Notes under the pieces: generated by a model
Databases searched by the model: none
The model's input: only the letters and a program-made list of their open reading frames with translations
What the model was told of the DNA's origin: nothing
Source: a virus
IMG/VR virus record: IMGVR_UViG_3300024339_001388
Location: 1 to 47,181 of that record
Length of the DNA: 47,181 nt
Reading direction: 5' to 3' (one strand)
Shown: piece after piece, positions 24,305 through 33,313 of the stretch
Layout of the letters: every line of letters starts with the position of its first letter
How positions within the stretch are numbered: the stretch's first letter is position 1
Program-made: the position numbers and the translations under genes

Positions 24305-26065
24305 ATGATTTATGACCTACCATTAATCGGCAGCGCTGCGCGGGCTTCCTGGTATGCTCAACAGGACAATATATGTTCCGTCGAGGCAGATGTTTTTAAA
24401 AATCCCCACGAATTCCTTTTCATAGGGAATGCCGCCGCTCCAACCGCCGGAGCCCCATGGACGTTTACAATGGATTTTCAGTCAGCAATGGCTTTAGAGA
24501 CATTCTACTGGCATATATACAGTACGGACGAACCGCCGAGTGATCTTAAAATTTATGGATCTGCAACAGGGGCATTTGCTGGGGAAGAAACTTTAATTGA
24601 AACACTAACCGGAATTGTCTCAACGTCATCCGACGAGTATGTTGCCTATGCGATAGGCACCCCGCAAAGCTTTAGATACTACATGTTTGAAATATTAAGT
24701 TTTGTGACCCCTTCAACCAAACCAAGTTATTTCTATGGAATCTCCTTTGAATTTGGAACAGGGGATTACACCTTTAACACAACGACGGAATACGTCGAAC
24801 CTTTGAATAAAATAGAAGGCACAGGCTGGATCTATTGTTTAAGGGACGATGTGTACGGAACGGATTATGAGACACGTTGTAAGGCTTTGCTCTCCTTGTT
24901 TGTAGAAGATTTAGGCTGGGATGTTGACATCATAACGTATCCATCAAAACTGCTATTAAAATCGGATGGGTTAAATAATGATCAGCCTTGGGGATATGTT
25001 GTATGTGAAATAGTCAGCGCCGGTGAGTTGGATTTTCAAAAGGCTTACGGATACTGGGATGTTGCGGCAAAAACAGGTTCAATGCTCATAGCACAAGGCA
25101 GTTCTTATGCGTCAGATTATAGTAACGTGGAGGTACAAAATTCGGACCCATGGACTATGATTTGTCGGGGAAACAGAGACTTATTTCAACTGGTGGCGCC
25201 AAACCATGTAACGGGATCTTATGACAGAGGAATGTCTATGATGGGTCATTGGCCTCGTAATGCCGATCTTACCCCGGCACACACGACCTTTGTCGGTGCT
25301 GAGGTTGCGGCAACTGGCCCTAATATTTTAGTGGCCAGTTCTGCTGGCTTTGAAGTGGGTGGCTATTACATGATATGGGGAGCTGATGGAGAAGGTCAGG
25401 ACTATGGTGTTCTATGTACCGCGATTCCAGATGCAACACATGTCACGATTGATTCTCTTCCAAGAAATTATTCCGCTGGGTCTTTCATTGGAAACTCCGT
25501 AATGAACTTTTTCAGGAAATCTGGGGCTATGTATAATCTTGGGCATGGGAAAAAAAGTGGTCTTGTTGAACCGACAACCGCTGATGTCTTTGAGTTTGAA
25601 TATATGGGATACGGCTTTAGGATGCCTGATGGCATTCAAAACAAGAAAATATTGGCCCCTCTTATGGTTAGAAATAATGCCTCTGTTCAAGGCGGCATTT
25701 CTGTCCCGGATAAAATATTATGTGGTAATTATGATACCGACGCCCTGTATATGTACCTGATCGGAACAGTAAACCCGAGAGATATTGGAACAGTGACCAG
25801 TGCAGCCGCCAAGACTTTGACAGATACGGCCAAAGCTTGGACAATCAATGAACATGCAGGGCGCTACGCTTATATTTCTGCGGGAACTGGTTATTCTATT
25901 GCCGGGAATTTCATAAAGATCGTTTCAAATACGGCAGATACATTGACCGTGGAATACGATTGGATAGACGTCCTTGCAGTTGGTGACTCCTTTAGCATTG
26001 CAGATGAAATCTGGCAATCAGGAGTTGGCTATGATCTCATGGCTTTCAAGTGTGGGGGAGCGTAA
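24305..26065 (+). CDS. tail appendage protein with discoidin-like N-terminus
   Basis: In the 586-residue protein, residues ~50-155 have the layout of a galactose-binding/discoidin-type domain ('WTFTMDFQSAMALETFYWHI', 'DLKIYGS', 'FRYYMFEIL'). A second beta unit near 335-405 ('ILVASSAGFEVGGYYMIWG' to 'YSAGSFIG') is echoed near 500-560 by 'TVTSAAAKTLTDTAKAWTIN' and 'GNFIKIVSNTADTLTVEYDW', a small hub-like beta repeat seen in phage tail proteins. Carbohydrate contact at the cell surface would fit. AAGGAG precedes the ATG. The name rests on fold-style pattern, not on a full family match. Confidence 0.6.
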   Translation: MIYDLPLIGSAARASWYAQQDNICSVEADVFKNPHEFLFIGNAAAPTAGAPWTFTMDFQSAMALETFYWHIYSTDEPPSDLKIYGSATGAFAGEETLIETLTGIVSTSSDEYVAYAIGTPQSFRYYMFEILSFVTPSTKPSYFYGISFEFGTGDYTFNTTTEYVEPLNKIEGTGWIYCLRDDVYGTDYETRCKALLSLFVEDLGWDVDIITYPSKLLLKSDGLNNDQPWGYVVCEIVSAGELDFQKAYGYWDVAAKTGSMLIAQGSSYASDYSNVEVQNSDPWTMICRGNRDLFQLVAPNHVTGSYDRGMSMMGHWPRNADLTPAHTTFVGAEVAATGPNILVASSAGFEVGGYYMIWGADGEGQDYGVLCTAIPDATHVTIDSLPRNYSAGSFIGNSVMNFFRKSGAMYNLGHGKKSGLVEPTTADVFEFEYMGYGFRMPDGIQNKKILAPLMVRNNASVQGGISVPDKILCGNYDTDALYMYLIGTVNPRDIGTVTSAAAKTLTDTAKAWTINEHAGRYAYISAGTGYSIAGNFIKIVSNTADTLTVEYDWIDVLAVGDSFSIADEIWQSGVGYDLMAFKCGGA

Positions 26066-26067
26066 TA

Positions 26068-26271
26068 ATGGCCTTTTCATATACAACCAGATATCCCAAT
26101 GTCGGAGTTGATCGTTTTAAATTTGCTACAGATCCAATTCCTGATCCAACGGGGGATGCAATCGCCGCCGGACTCGTAAGGGATACCCGAGTGGTTTCTA
26201 TGAAAACAGATAACCCACCGCCGGACATTTCAAAAAGATTACCTCGAATGAAGGTAATAGGAGGTTCATAA
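26068..26271 (+). CDS. small tail-region protein, MAFS type A
   Basis: The 67-residue protein (starting MAFSYTTRYP) follows the previous stop by 2 nt, with GGGGGAG about 9 nt before ATG 26068. An upstream in-frame GTG lies inside the previous gene and is less likely. It is beta-like, with Pro-rich turns (DPIPDPTGD, NPPPDISKRLP). It shares its opening residues with the next small gene. No family is recognised; probably a minor tail or assembly protein. Confidence 0.5.
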   Translation: MAFSYTTRYPNVGVDRFKFATDPIPDPTGDAIAAGLVRDTRVVSMKTDNPPPDISKRLPRMKVIGGS

Positions 26272-26272
26272 A

Positions 26273-26455
26273 ATGGCTTTTTCACCTGCTATCCGGTTGG
26301 AATTTGAGTTTGATGACGTCCCCTTACCCTGGATTTTAAAAGAAGATGGATGGAAGAAGTGTAATGAAGGATACATTCTCTCTGAGGCTGGATGGTGCAA
26401 GATAGTTACGGGCTCAGTTGTGACAGACGATGGGCTGAAAGTCTTTAAAAACTAA
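26273..26455 (+). CDS. small tail-region protein, MAFS type B
   Basis: The 60-residue protein (starting MAFSPAIRLE) is acidic and Trp-rich, with a repeated short unit: 'WILKEDGWKKC', 'YILSEAGWCKI' and 'SVVTDDGLKVF'. Each is a beta-hairpin-like 'I-L-x-E/D-x-G-W' turn. AGGAGG lies 8 nt upstream. It sits between small protein A and the first large fibre gene. The repeats suggest a small beta-meander, perhaps a fibre connector or tip. No named family. Confidence 0.5.
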   Translation: MAFSPAIRLEFEFDDVPLPWILKEDGWKKCNEGYILSEAGWCKIVTGSVVTDDGLKVFKN

Positions 26456-26467
26456 GGCAGGAGAATT

Positions 26468-28591
26468 ATGCTATTATTTACAGATGGCTTTGAAGGGATC
26501 AGACCCTCAGATATTGGGCGCAAATGGGGCCTTTCCGGATGGAGTTCATATACATACGAAGATGATAAGATCATGCTTTTAACGGGTTATGACACTTCGG
26601 TAAGCCCAAATCAATCGTATTCCAGAAGGGACGGGGGCAGGGCCTTATATAATAATAATTATTCTGCCTTGTCCTTAAAAACATATATAAGAAAATCAAG
26701 GACGGTCTTTGTAGGCTTTGGTTTCCGTCACCGTTCAGACCTGCACACACTCCGTGATCAGGTGATTAACTTTTATACAAGGACATTCCCCGGGGTCCCG
26801 GGTGAAATGTACGGCGTCAGGGAGGATACCCACGCCCTTGTCGCGACCTGTACCCTTTCTGTTAATGACGGAACAACTATAAATATCGTATGGACATTTC
26901 CGAGTGAATATTGCGCCAATGCCTACGGCCAATTAAATTCTAATACTCAGATAGGAAATGGGGACTGGCAATATTTTCAGCTTGGAATAACTCTTCACGG
27001 CAATAATCCAGGTGGAGCCCAGGCGTGGGTTGAAAATAGAATAGGCACCTATATCACAGACAAGATCGATAATATCTATACAGCCGCGCCGGATTCTGAA
27101 AACAGTTATTTTATTGATGCAGTTGAAATTGTTCTTGGCACCTATTCAAATATTGATGATGTCTATATTGCCAATGATGAAGGCAACGTCAACAATGATT
27201 TTCTTGGACCTATTTATATAAGAACAATTTTGCCAGAAACTCAGGGGTCATTAAATAGCGGCGTACCTGTCAATTCCAGTTTGGCAGATAGAGCCCAGCT
27301 TGTGAATACTGACATGATCGGCACATTTGAGACGATGCCGGCAATTCCTCCAACTCCTGATGAGGATCAACATTTTATGGCATGGGAAGATCCAAGGGCA
27401 ATATATTTGAAACTTCCTAAGTCTGGTGACAAGCAGTTGTTTGACTTCTCAAACCCAAACTTTGCAGGATCAGAACCAAAATTTTTCGGTGCCATTGCAT
27501 ATATGATGTCAAGGCCTGGTTATTATGATCAGGGGCAAACTTCCATAAATCCGCTTATGAAAAGTGGGCTTGAATACGTTGATGCGACCGTGCCATTACG
27601 CAGGCCGTTGATGTATTTGTACAATAACGAATGGGAAATGCGACGGGGTGTTTTTGAAAACCCGGACGTCAATGAGGTTTCGGGCTATTTATCTGCCATC
27701 TGGAATCGAGACGCGCTTGCCAATGCCGAATTCGGCTTAGAAGTTATTCGGGCCGTCGATGACCCTGACTCTTATTTGCCTGAACTATTAAGAGTAACAT
27801 ACATATTTGATGATATCCTTGAAGAGAGTATGGATCTCCTGGATGTACCCAATAGATTTTGGGAAGAACTGATGGAGCTTACTCTTGATCTATCCTCAGC
27901 CGTTGAGCTTGATCTAACCTATGCCATATACGATGCTCTTGGCTTGTCTGATGATGATGGCACCATAGGTGTCAAAGGGACCAGGAAATATGTAAATAGT
28001 ATTCTTTATCTCCATGATGAAATCCCGTGGACATACTTGTTTGTGCAGGATGAAATAGGTTTTGCTGATCAAGCACAAATCACATGGTTGCAAGTGATTG
28101 AAGAGGCCTTCAGTGCAATAGATACCGGATATCAATTCTGGGTTGAACAGTTCCAGGACGGTTTTGACATGGCAGATGTAGACAGCCTCAGTAAGGGATT
28201 TACAATCCTGGATGATTTAGGGATGACTGATTCTGTTAAAACAAATCAAGAATTAATAGAAGATGGCTTCCAGATGGATTCATCCTATATTTTTAGCGGG
28301 CATGAGCTGATTGCAGAAACCTTATATCCTGATTCAGTCTCTTTTGTAGGAATACATGAGCTGGTCCCGGAGATATTTGATTTAGAGGAAGAACACTATA
28401 ATGGATGGTTTGTCGCGGTAATAAAAAACCAATTCAGCATTACTGACGAGGTATTAACTCAGCAATGGCGCCACGAATTCTTGCTTGGTCTTTGTATCAA
28501 TAGCTGGCAGATAGAACCCATTGAGCAAGAATCCAATGAGGGTGACAGGACCGGTCAGTTTGCTTCAGAATATGAAGAAAGCTTAGATTAG
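26468..28591 (+). CDS. large tail fibre-type protein, copy A
   Basis: The 707-residue protein begins with 'LLFTDGFEGI' and a beta-rich domain of about 250 residues of concanavalin-lectin style, ending with 'IDDVYIAND...NDFLGPIYIRTILPE', a motif common in phage fibre proteins. From about residue 440 to the end, eleven or twelve degenerate units of 18-20 residues follow the pattern hydrophobic-x-E/D-x-hydrophobic-x-hydrophobic-x-D (for example 'FDDILEESMDLLDV', 'LIEDGFQMDSS'). These would form an elongated shaft. The next gene carries a related head domain. Host-receptor contact is inferred. Confidence 0.7.
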   Translation: MLLFTDGFEGIRPSDIGRKWGLSGWSSYTYEDDKIMLLTGYDTSVSPNQSYSRRDGGRALYNNNYSALSLKTYIRKSRTVFVGFGFRHRSDLHTLRDQVINFYTRTFPGVPGEMYGVREDTHALVATCTLSVNDGTTINIVWTFPSEYCANAYGQLNSNTQIGNGDWQYFQLGITLHGNNPGGAQAWVENRIGTYITDKIDNIYTAAPDSENSYFIDAVEIVLGTYSNIDDVYIANDEGNVNNDFLGPIYIRTILPETQGSLNSGVPVNSSLADRAQLVNTDMIGTFETMPAIPPTPDEDQHFMAWEDPRAIYLKLPKSGDKQLFDFSNPNFAGSEPKFFGAIAYMMSRPGYYDQGQTSINPLMKSGLEYVDATVPLRRPLMYLYNNEWEMRRGVFENPDVNEVSGYLSAIWNRDALANAEFGLEVIRAVDDPDSYLPELLRVTYIFDDILEESMDLLDVPNRFWEELMELTLDLSSAVELDLTYAIYDALGLSDDDGTIGVKGTRKYVNSILYLHDEIPWTYLFVQDEIGFADQAQITWLQVIEEAFSAIDTGYQFWVEQFQDGFDMADVDSLSKGFTILDDLGMTDSVKTNQELIEDGFQMDSSYIFSGHELIAETLYPDSVSFVGIHELVPEIFDLEEEHYNGWFVAVIKNQFSITDEVLTQQWRHEFLLGLCINSWQIEPIEQESNEGDRTGQFASEYEESLD

Positions 28592-28603
28592 GAGGAAACG
28601 ATA

Positions 28604-29974
28604 GTGATTATCCTTTCAGAAAATTTTGATCAAGTGAAAGATACGGCTGATCTTGATGAGCTTTATGGCTACGAAGGAATTATTGGCAACAGCGGCTCCT
28701 ACCCACCAATGGTGATTGCCCCTTCCGATGAATTTTTTAATGCTGAAACGTCAACCCCATTGGAATTAGGGGATCAACATAAACAATCCCTTTATGGTTA
28801 TAAACAAACGAATAATCAGTTTTCCACGCCTCTTCTTCCTGATTCAAGGCGGCTTGTATTTGGGATATCTGTTGGCGGCCTTCAAATGAGAGACGGCGTT
28901 GCAGACGTTATCGCCGGGGGTGACATGCCATTCATGAAATGGACGAAAATGGATATAAAATTTGGGAATGGTATTATCAGTATGTGGGGGGATGACAATG
29001 TTTTGTTTATGATCTCTGTATATTACCGGAAAAATGGGACCATAGATATTCATTATGACAATATGGACGCGACCCTTACAGCAATTGCCCCGGACGAAGG
29101 TATCCCTATTAATAAATTCAGGAAAAATTTCCTTGAGTTTTACTCAGACTCAACCGGTGCCGAAAGCAGCAACGGAACGGTAAAGGTTGCCTTGAATGGT
29201 GTAACTATTGTCACAAAAGAAAATGTAATAAACAGCAATTATAATATTTGGAGTGGAAACCCTTCGGACCCTGGGTCATATTACAACAATGTTGCCGTTA
29301 AGTTCAGATTTCATACACTGGATTATTACCAGGCATATTATTCTTCCGTGAATTGGCTTATTGATCATTTCTATATATGCAACGAAGATGGTGGATACCA
29401 TGATGACTTCCTGGGACCTGTTCATATCACAACCATGTATCCGGACCCGGCACAAACCGGGGATGTAAACAATTGGATTGGATATAAGAATCAAGTTAAA
29501 GCAGATCCTCTTATTGATCCAAACGCTTCCTTGGTTAATACCCCGGCCCTTGATTTTACAGAGGAAGCACAAGATTACATCGAAGCTGACGTCGAATTGT
29601 TGCAGGAATTGTATTATATGAAAAATAATATAGCTCCTGGTCCGATAAGTTTGAGCAATCCAATTGCAGTCAATTTCACAACTTTCATTAAACATATTTT
29701 TAGTTATGATAGCGAAGATTTTGACAAAGGCCTTGTGGCTTTGACTAAGCCTTCAGGCAATATTATTTCCAGGGAAACCGGCAGTAAGATTTCAGTCGAT
29801 CAGCACACATATAAACCATTGGACCTTTATTATGGGGTGGTTCCTAATCTTGCCGTGGACTGGACATGGGAGATGTTAGACGGGACTCAGTTCGGTTTTG
29901 AATCCACACAACTTGTACACCAATTATTTTTAGATGACTCTATTGGTTTGTCCGAAATCGTCACGGAGGCTTAA
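28604..29974 (+). CDS. large tail fibre-type protein, copy B
   Basis: The 456-residue protein starts at GTG 28604 with AGGAGG upstream. It has the same plan as copy A: 'IILSENFDQV' opening, a lectin-like beta domain and the marker 'FYICNED...HDDFLGPVHITTMYPD' near residue 265. It then has a shorter tail that ends with one repeat-like unit ('LFLDDSIGLSE'). Its TAA is directly followed by the ATG of the next gene (TAAATG), which continues the repeat pattern. It is therefore probably a duplicated fibre in which head and shaft are coded by consecutive genes. Confidence 0.65.
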   Translation: MIILSENFDQVKDTADLDELYGYEGIIGNSGSYPPMVIAPSDEFFNAETSTPLELGDQHKQSLYGYKQTNNQFSTPLLPDSRRLVFGISVGGLQMRDGVADVIAGGDMPFMKWTKMDIKFGNGIISMWGDDNVLFMISVYYRKNGTIDIHYDNMDATLTAIAPDEGIPINKFRKNFLEFYSDSTGAESSNGTVKVALNGVTIVTKENVINSNYNIWSGNPSDPGSYYNNVAVKFRFHTLDYYQAYYSSVNWLIDHFYICNEDGGYHDDFLGPVHITTMYPDPAQTGDVNNWIGYKNQVKADPLIDPNASLVNTPALDFTEEAQDYIEADVELLQELYYMKNNIAPGPISLSNPIAVNFTTFIKHIFSYDSEDFDKGLVALTKPSGNIISRETGSKISVDQHTYKPLDLYYGVVPNLAVDWTWEMLDGTQFGFESTQLVHQLFLDDSIGLSEIVTEA

Positions 29975-30925
29975 ATGACTGTATATCAGGATCAGGTAGA
30001 AGATTATTTGTGGTATGCCACTTATATGCAGGGCAATGTCAATATTGCTGGCTTGGTCTATGACGACCTTTTGTATGAATATCTTGACTCTGTTGATGTT
30101 GCATACACTGTGAACGTCGATATGATCGAAGAGTCACTTGCTCTAACAGAATCTTTTGATCCGCACCATTTTATGTTTTTAGAAGAATTTCTTGATTTCA
30201 ATGAGGTCTTTGGATTCCCCTCCAGGATAAAGCAGGTTGCAATTAATGTGATTCATGAGCCCATTGTTTCACCCGTGGATCTTTGTCATATGTCCATTGA
30301 TATTATTCACGGCGTCGATACTTATTGGGAAGAAATTGGGGACAACGTACACTTTCCAACAGATGGAACGGCAACCGTTGGCCTTGCATTTTGGGATACT
30401 CTTTTCGAGAGCCTTGACCTGGAATTTGAAATGGCGCCCGGCACCCCTGGTGTTTGGAAAGCTGTTTATCCTGTATCCTCAGATATTGTCAATATGAGAC
30501 ATGAAGTAGATGCCCTATGGTATTTCAATAATCTATCAGATGAAAAACTGTTTACATACGATAATGTGGCCTTTGGCTGGCATCATTTAGTAGAAATGGG
30601 CATTGTGATCACGGATAATGTACAAAGGCATCTCGGATTCAAAGCCCTCGAACATCTTTTTTTCAATGGCAGATCTGAGGTTTCCTGGTTTGGAAATAAT
30701 TACCTTCAAGACAATTTGTTTATTTATGATGACAGTAAAGGCGTTTATGGGTTTGACGAACAGGCCTTTGAATCTTTACTTCTTGACGAAAGCCTTTCTG
30801 CTCCATTCATTGAAAAACTTACAGAGCTTTTTACCGCAGTGGATGAATTCACCGATACTGGTGTCGCTGGAAATTATACCGAAAACATATCCGAAGTTTT
30901 GGAAATAAATGGGAGTGTAATTTAA
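29975..30925 (+). CDS. fibre shaft repeat protein 1
   Basis: Most of the 316-residue protein consists of degenerate ~20-residue units of the same kind as in the C-terminus of copy A, for example 'LVYDDLLYEYLDSVDVAY', 'MIEESLALTESFD', 'FESLLLDESLSAP', interrupted near residue 125-175 by a non-repeat stretch. It is acidic and aromatic, with no Cys and no head domain. GGAGG lies 6 nt before an ATG that directly follows the previous TAA, and its own stop overlaps the next ATG (TAATG). It looks like a shaft segment of a fibre coded in pieces. Confidence 0.6.
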   Translation: MTVYQDQVEDYLWYATYMQGNVNIAGLVYDDLLYEYLDSVDVAYTVNVDMIEESLALTESFDPHHFMFLEEFLDFNEVFGFPSRIKQVAINVIHEPIVSPVDLCHMSIDIIHGVDTYWEEIGDNVHFPTDGTATVGLAFWDTLFESLDLEFEMAPGTPGVWKAVYPVSSDIVNMRHEVDALWYFNNLSDEKLFTYDNVAFGWHHLVEMGIVITDNVQRHLGFKALEHLFFNGRSEVSWFGNNYLQDNLFIYDDSKGVYGFDEQAFESLLLDESLSAPFIEKLTELFTAVDEFTDTGVAGNYTENISEVLEINGSVI

Positions 30926-31710
30926 TGGGACTTGTTCTTAATTTTACCATTTTAGAAGAAATGGCTTTGTCCGGAGAAAGTTCTAAATTAACCACAACCG
31001 CTTTGATAGCGGAAGATCAGCTCCCGATTGAGGATACGGCAGCACCTACGAACGATGTCATGTTTTTAATTGAAGATGGGATCACAATAATCGATAGCAG
31101 TCTTAATTCAGCAATTTCAATAGACCTGATTGAGGACTCTATTATAAATGCTGATTCGTCATTATTCAATCATTCCCTGCCATTCATAGTGGATGAATCT
31201 TTTGCCATTGATATCAATGGATATATTCAGGGAGTTTTTTCTCCTGTTGTCATGGATTCCTTGAATGTTTTAGCTGGCATCCTTTTGGACGAAGCCCCAT
31301 ATTTAATTCTTTCTCTTGATACGGAAAAGCTTTTGCCGTCTATCCACAGCTTACCTTTCTTTAATTCTTTTATTGAGTTTGATGGAGAAATATACGGATT
31401 AAATGAAAATGGTTTATTTAAGTTTACAGGGGATACCGATGATGGGCAAACAATTCACACCGGTGTTGTCTGGAACAAAACCAATTTTGGACTTCCACGC
31501 AGTAAACGAATTAGAGCGGCCTTTGTAGACGGGATCATTGATAAGACTGTCCTGCAAGCCACAACAAGTTCCGGGTCAGCCATTTGTACTTTAAGAAAGA
31601 ATAAAATCCCTGTCGGCAGGAATCTTTATGGCCGCGACTGGGAGATCAGGTTAGCTGAGTTTGAAAGGCTTGAATTATTTGAAATAATCCCGGTTCTTTT
31701 AAGGAGATAG
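30925..31710 (+). CDS. fibre shaft repeat protein 2 with C-terminal domain
   Basis: Residues ~5-135 of this 261-residue protein are again the ~20-residue units ('LIAEDQLPIEDTAAP', 'LIEDGITIIDSS', 'LIEDSIINADSS', 'IVDESFAIDING'), here more regular than elsewhere. From about 150 a different domain begins ('FNSFIEFDGEIYGLNENGLF', 'GDTDDGQTIHTGVVW', 'SKRIRAAFVDG') that resembles a beta domain found at the end of several phage tail proteins. It ends the fibre block; the next genes are helical. Confidence 0.6.
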   Translation: MGLVLNFTILEEMALSGESSKLTTTALIAEDQLPIEDTAAPTNDVMFLIEDGITIIDSSLNSAISIDLIEDSIINADSSLFNHSLPFIVDESFAIDINGYIQGVFSPVVMDSLNVLAGILLDEAPYLILSLDTEKLLPSIHSLPFFNSFIEFDGEIYGLNENGLFKFTGDTDDGQTIHTGVVWNKTNFGLPRSKRIRAAFVDGIIDKTVLQATTSSGSAICTLRKNKIPVGRNLYGRDWEIRLAEFERLELFEIIPVLLRR

Positions 31711-31714
31711 CAGT

Positions 31715-33304
31715 ATGAGCCAAATTTCAGAAGGGTCTGAATGGTATAGAGGGAAAACTCCTATCATTGAGGATTTTGTCAGCCAACGGCAGGGGCTATT
31801 GAATAATGTTGCCTCTCGTAATTTTACCGCAGTCCCTGGACATCTTATTGGTGGCGCCACTATTTTGGAGCTGAACATTAAACAGGCATTGTCCGGCCTG
31901 AATTATGATATCACGGCCCGGGCCATTGAGCGTGAGCTTTCACAACAGGGGATAGACTATGACCTTTTATACAAAGAATCTGTCACTGTTTGGGAGATTG
32001 AAAAGGCTGGGCTCCTGGACGCTCTTACCCGGGAACTGGCATACAATCAGTCGGTAATGGATGGTAACGAGCAGGCCCTTGCTGCCCTGGCCGTTGAGGT
32101 TGGGTTAAGGCAAATAGCAATCCTTAATGCCAAAACTCTCCTTGAAATTGAAACAGAAGAATTAAAAAAAGAGATTGTTGAGAATCAAGGACAGACATTC
32201 CCATATGAAGTGCAGCTGGCAGAGCAGAAACTTGTAACCGCCCAAAAAAAGCTTGGGATCATCCCATACCTTCAGGATCTCATAACCGCCGAAGAAAGTT
32301 TGGTCACGGCTGAAACGGCCAATCTTGCGCTTAGTGAAGATTTAATTGATGAAAGACTGTCACATGTTTTTATTAAAGAACAAATAGCAGGCCTGAAAGA
32401 ATATTTATTAACGATTAAGGACGCTTTGACTTCCACAAGCTTGGGCGTTGCGGAAAAAAAATTGGCGTTGGCTTCCGCAAGGAATGAATATGAAATAAAA
32501 GCCCAAGGGAAAATTACTCCTACGAATAACCTTGTGACCGCCATGACTGAATTAAACACGGCAATGCAATTGTATGTCACAAAAAAAGGAGAGCTGGTTG
32601 TCCCATACCTGGCGCGGGCCACAAAGATAGCGGAACTGGTTGCACCGGCAACCGCATATTCCGCCGCTTTACTTGCTACACTTCCGTACATTGTCGCGCT
32701 GGCTACAAAAAGAGCAGATCTGGTTACTCCGAGCTTGGCAAAGGCAGCGGCGCTTGCCTTATTGATAGCACCATTACAGGCCAAAGCAGCAAAAACATTA
32801 TTATATGCCGCCGAACTTACTAAACAGAACTTGATTGAACAGGATATCAAAAATATAGCCAAAGACATTGAGAACCTTAAAAAAGACGGGATTGATGCAG
32901 ACCTGGAAGTTTTACAGAAAAGACTTTCTGAGGGTGATTATCAAAAGGCCTTGCTTGAGGCCAATGTTATTTTAAATACTTTATCAGAAAATAATAAAGC
33001 AGACCTTATGGCCTTGAAGGCCACCCAGACCATTGAGTATGTGACCGAAAAAGAAGAAGGTCAGACGGCTGTAGTTGTCAAAGAAAAAGAAGCTGCAACA
33101 GGTCAAGTGGATAGTCATTATGAGGTTGCTCAAATCAGAATGGATACACGATTGGATAGTACAAGAACCACCACAGGGGCCAGGTCTGGTACAAATGGTA
33201 GCATTGAAAGGATTGGCAGGCTTCGGGCCTCCGAGCGGAAACAAACGGCAGATATAGCCGCAGCCGCAAAAATAACAAGTACATTGATTCACCAAATCAG
33301 TTAA
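31715..33304 (+). CDS. long coiled-coil virion protein A
   Basis: The 529-residue protein is almost wholly alpha-helical: after 'EWYRGKTPIIEDFVSQRQGL' come long heptad-like stretches rich in Ala, Leu, Glu and Lys, with an Ala-rich less charged middle (about residues 300-365, including 'YLARATKIAELVAPATAYSA' and 'LAKAAALALLIAPLQAKAAK') that could be membrane-active. The C-terminal ~60 residues are Thr/Arg-rich and end with 'ITSTLIHQIS'. A protein of this type could be a tail needle, rod or ejection protein. It is paralogous at its C-terminus with the next gene. Confidence 0.6.
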   Translation: MSQISEGSEWYRGKTPIIEDFVSQRQGLLNNVASRNFTAVPGHLIGGATILELNIKQALSGLNYDITARAIERELSQQGIDYDLLYKESVTVWEIEKAGLLDALTRELAYNQSVMDGNEQALAALAVEVGLRQIAILNAKTLLEIETEELKKEIVENQGQTFPYEVQLAEQKLVTAQKKLGIIPYLQDLITAEESLVTAETANLALSEDLIDERLSHVFIKEQIAGLKEYLLTIKDALTSTSLGVAEKKLALASARNEYEIKAQGKITPTNNLVTAMTELNTAMQLYVTKKGELVVPYLARATKIAELVAPATAYSAALLATLPYIVALATKRADLVTPSLAKAAALALLIAPLQAKAAKTLLYAAELTKQNLIEQDIKNIAKDIENLKKDGIDADLEVLQKRLSEGDYQKALLEANVILNTLSENNKADLMALKATQTIEYVTEKEEGQTAVVVKEKEAATGQVDSHYEVAQIRMDTRLDSTRTTTGARSGTNGSIERIGRLRASERKQTADIAAAAKITSTLIHQIS

Positions 33305-33313
33305 GGAGCGATC

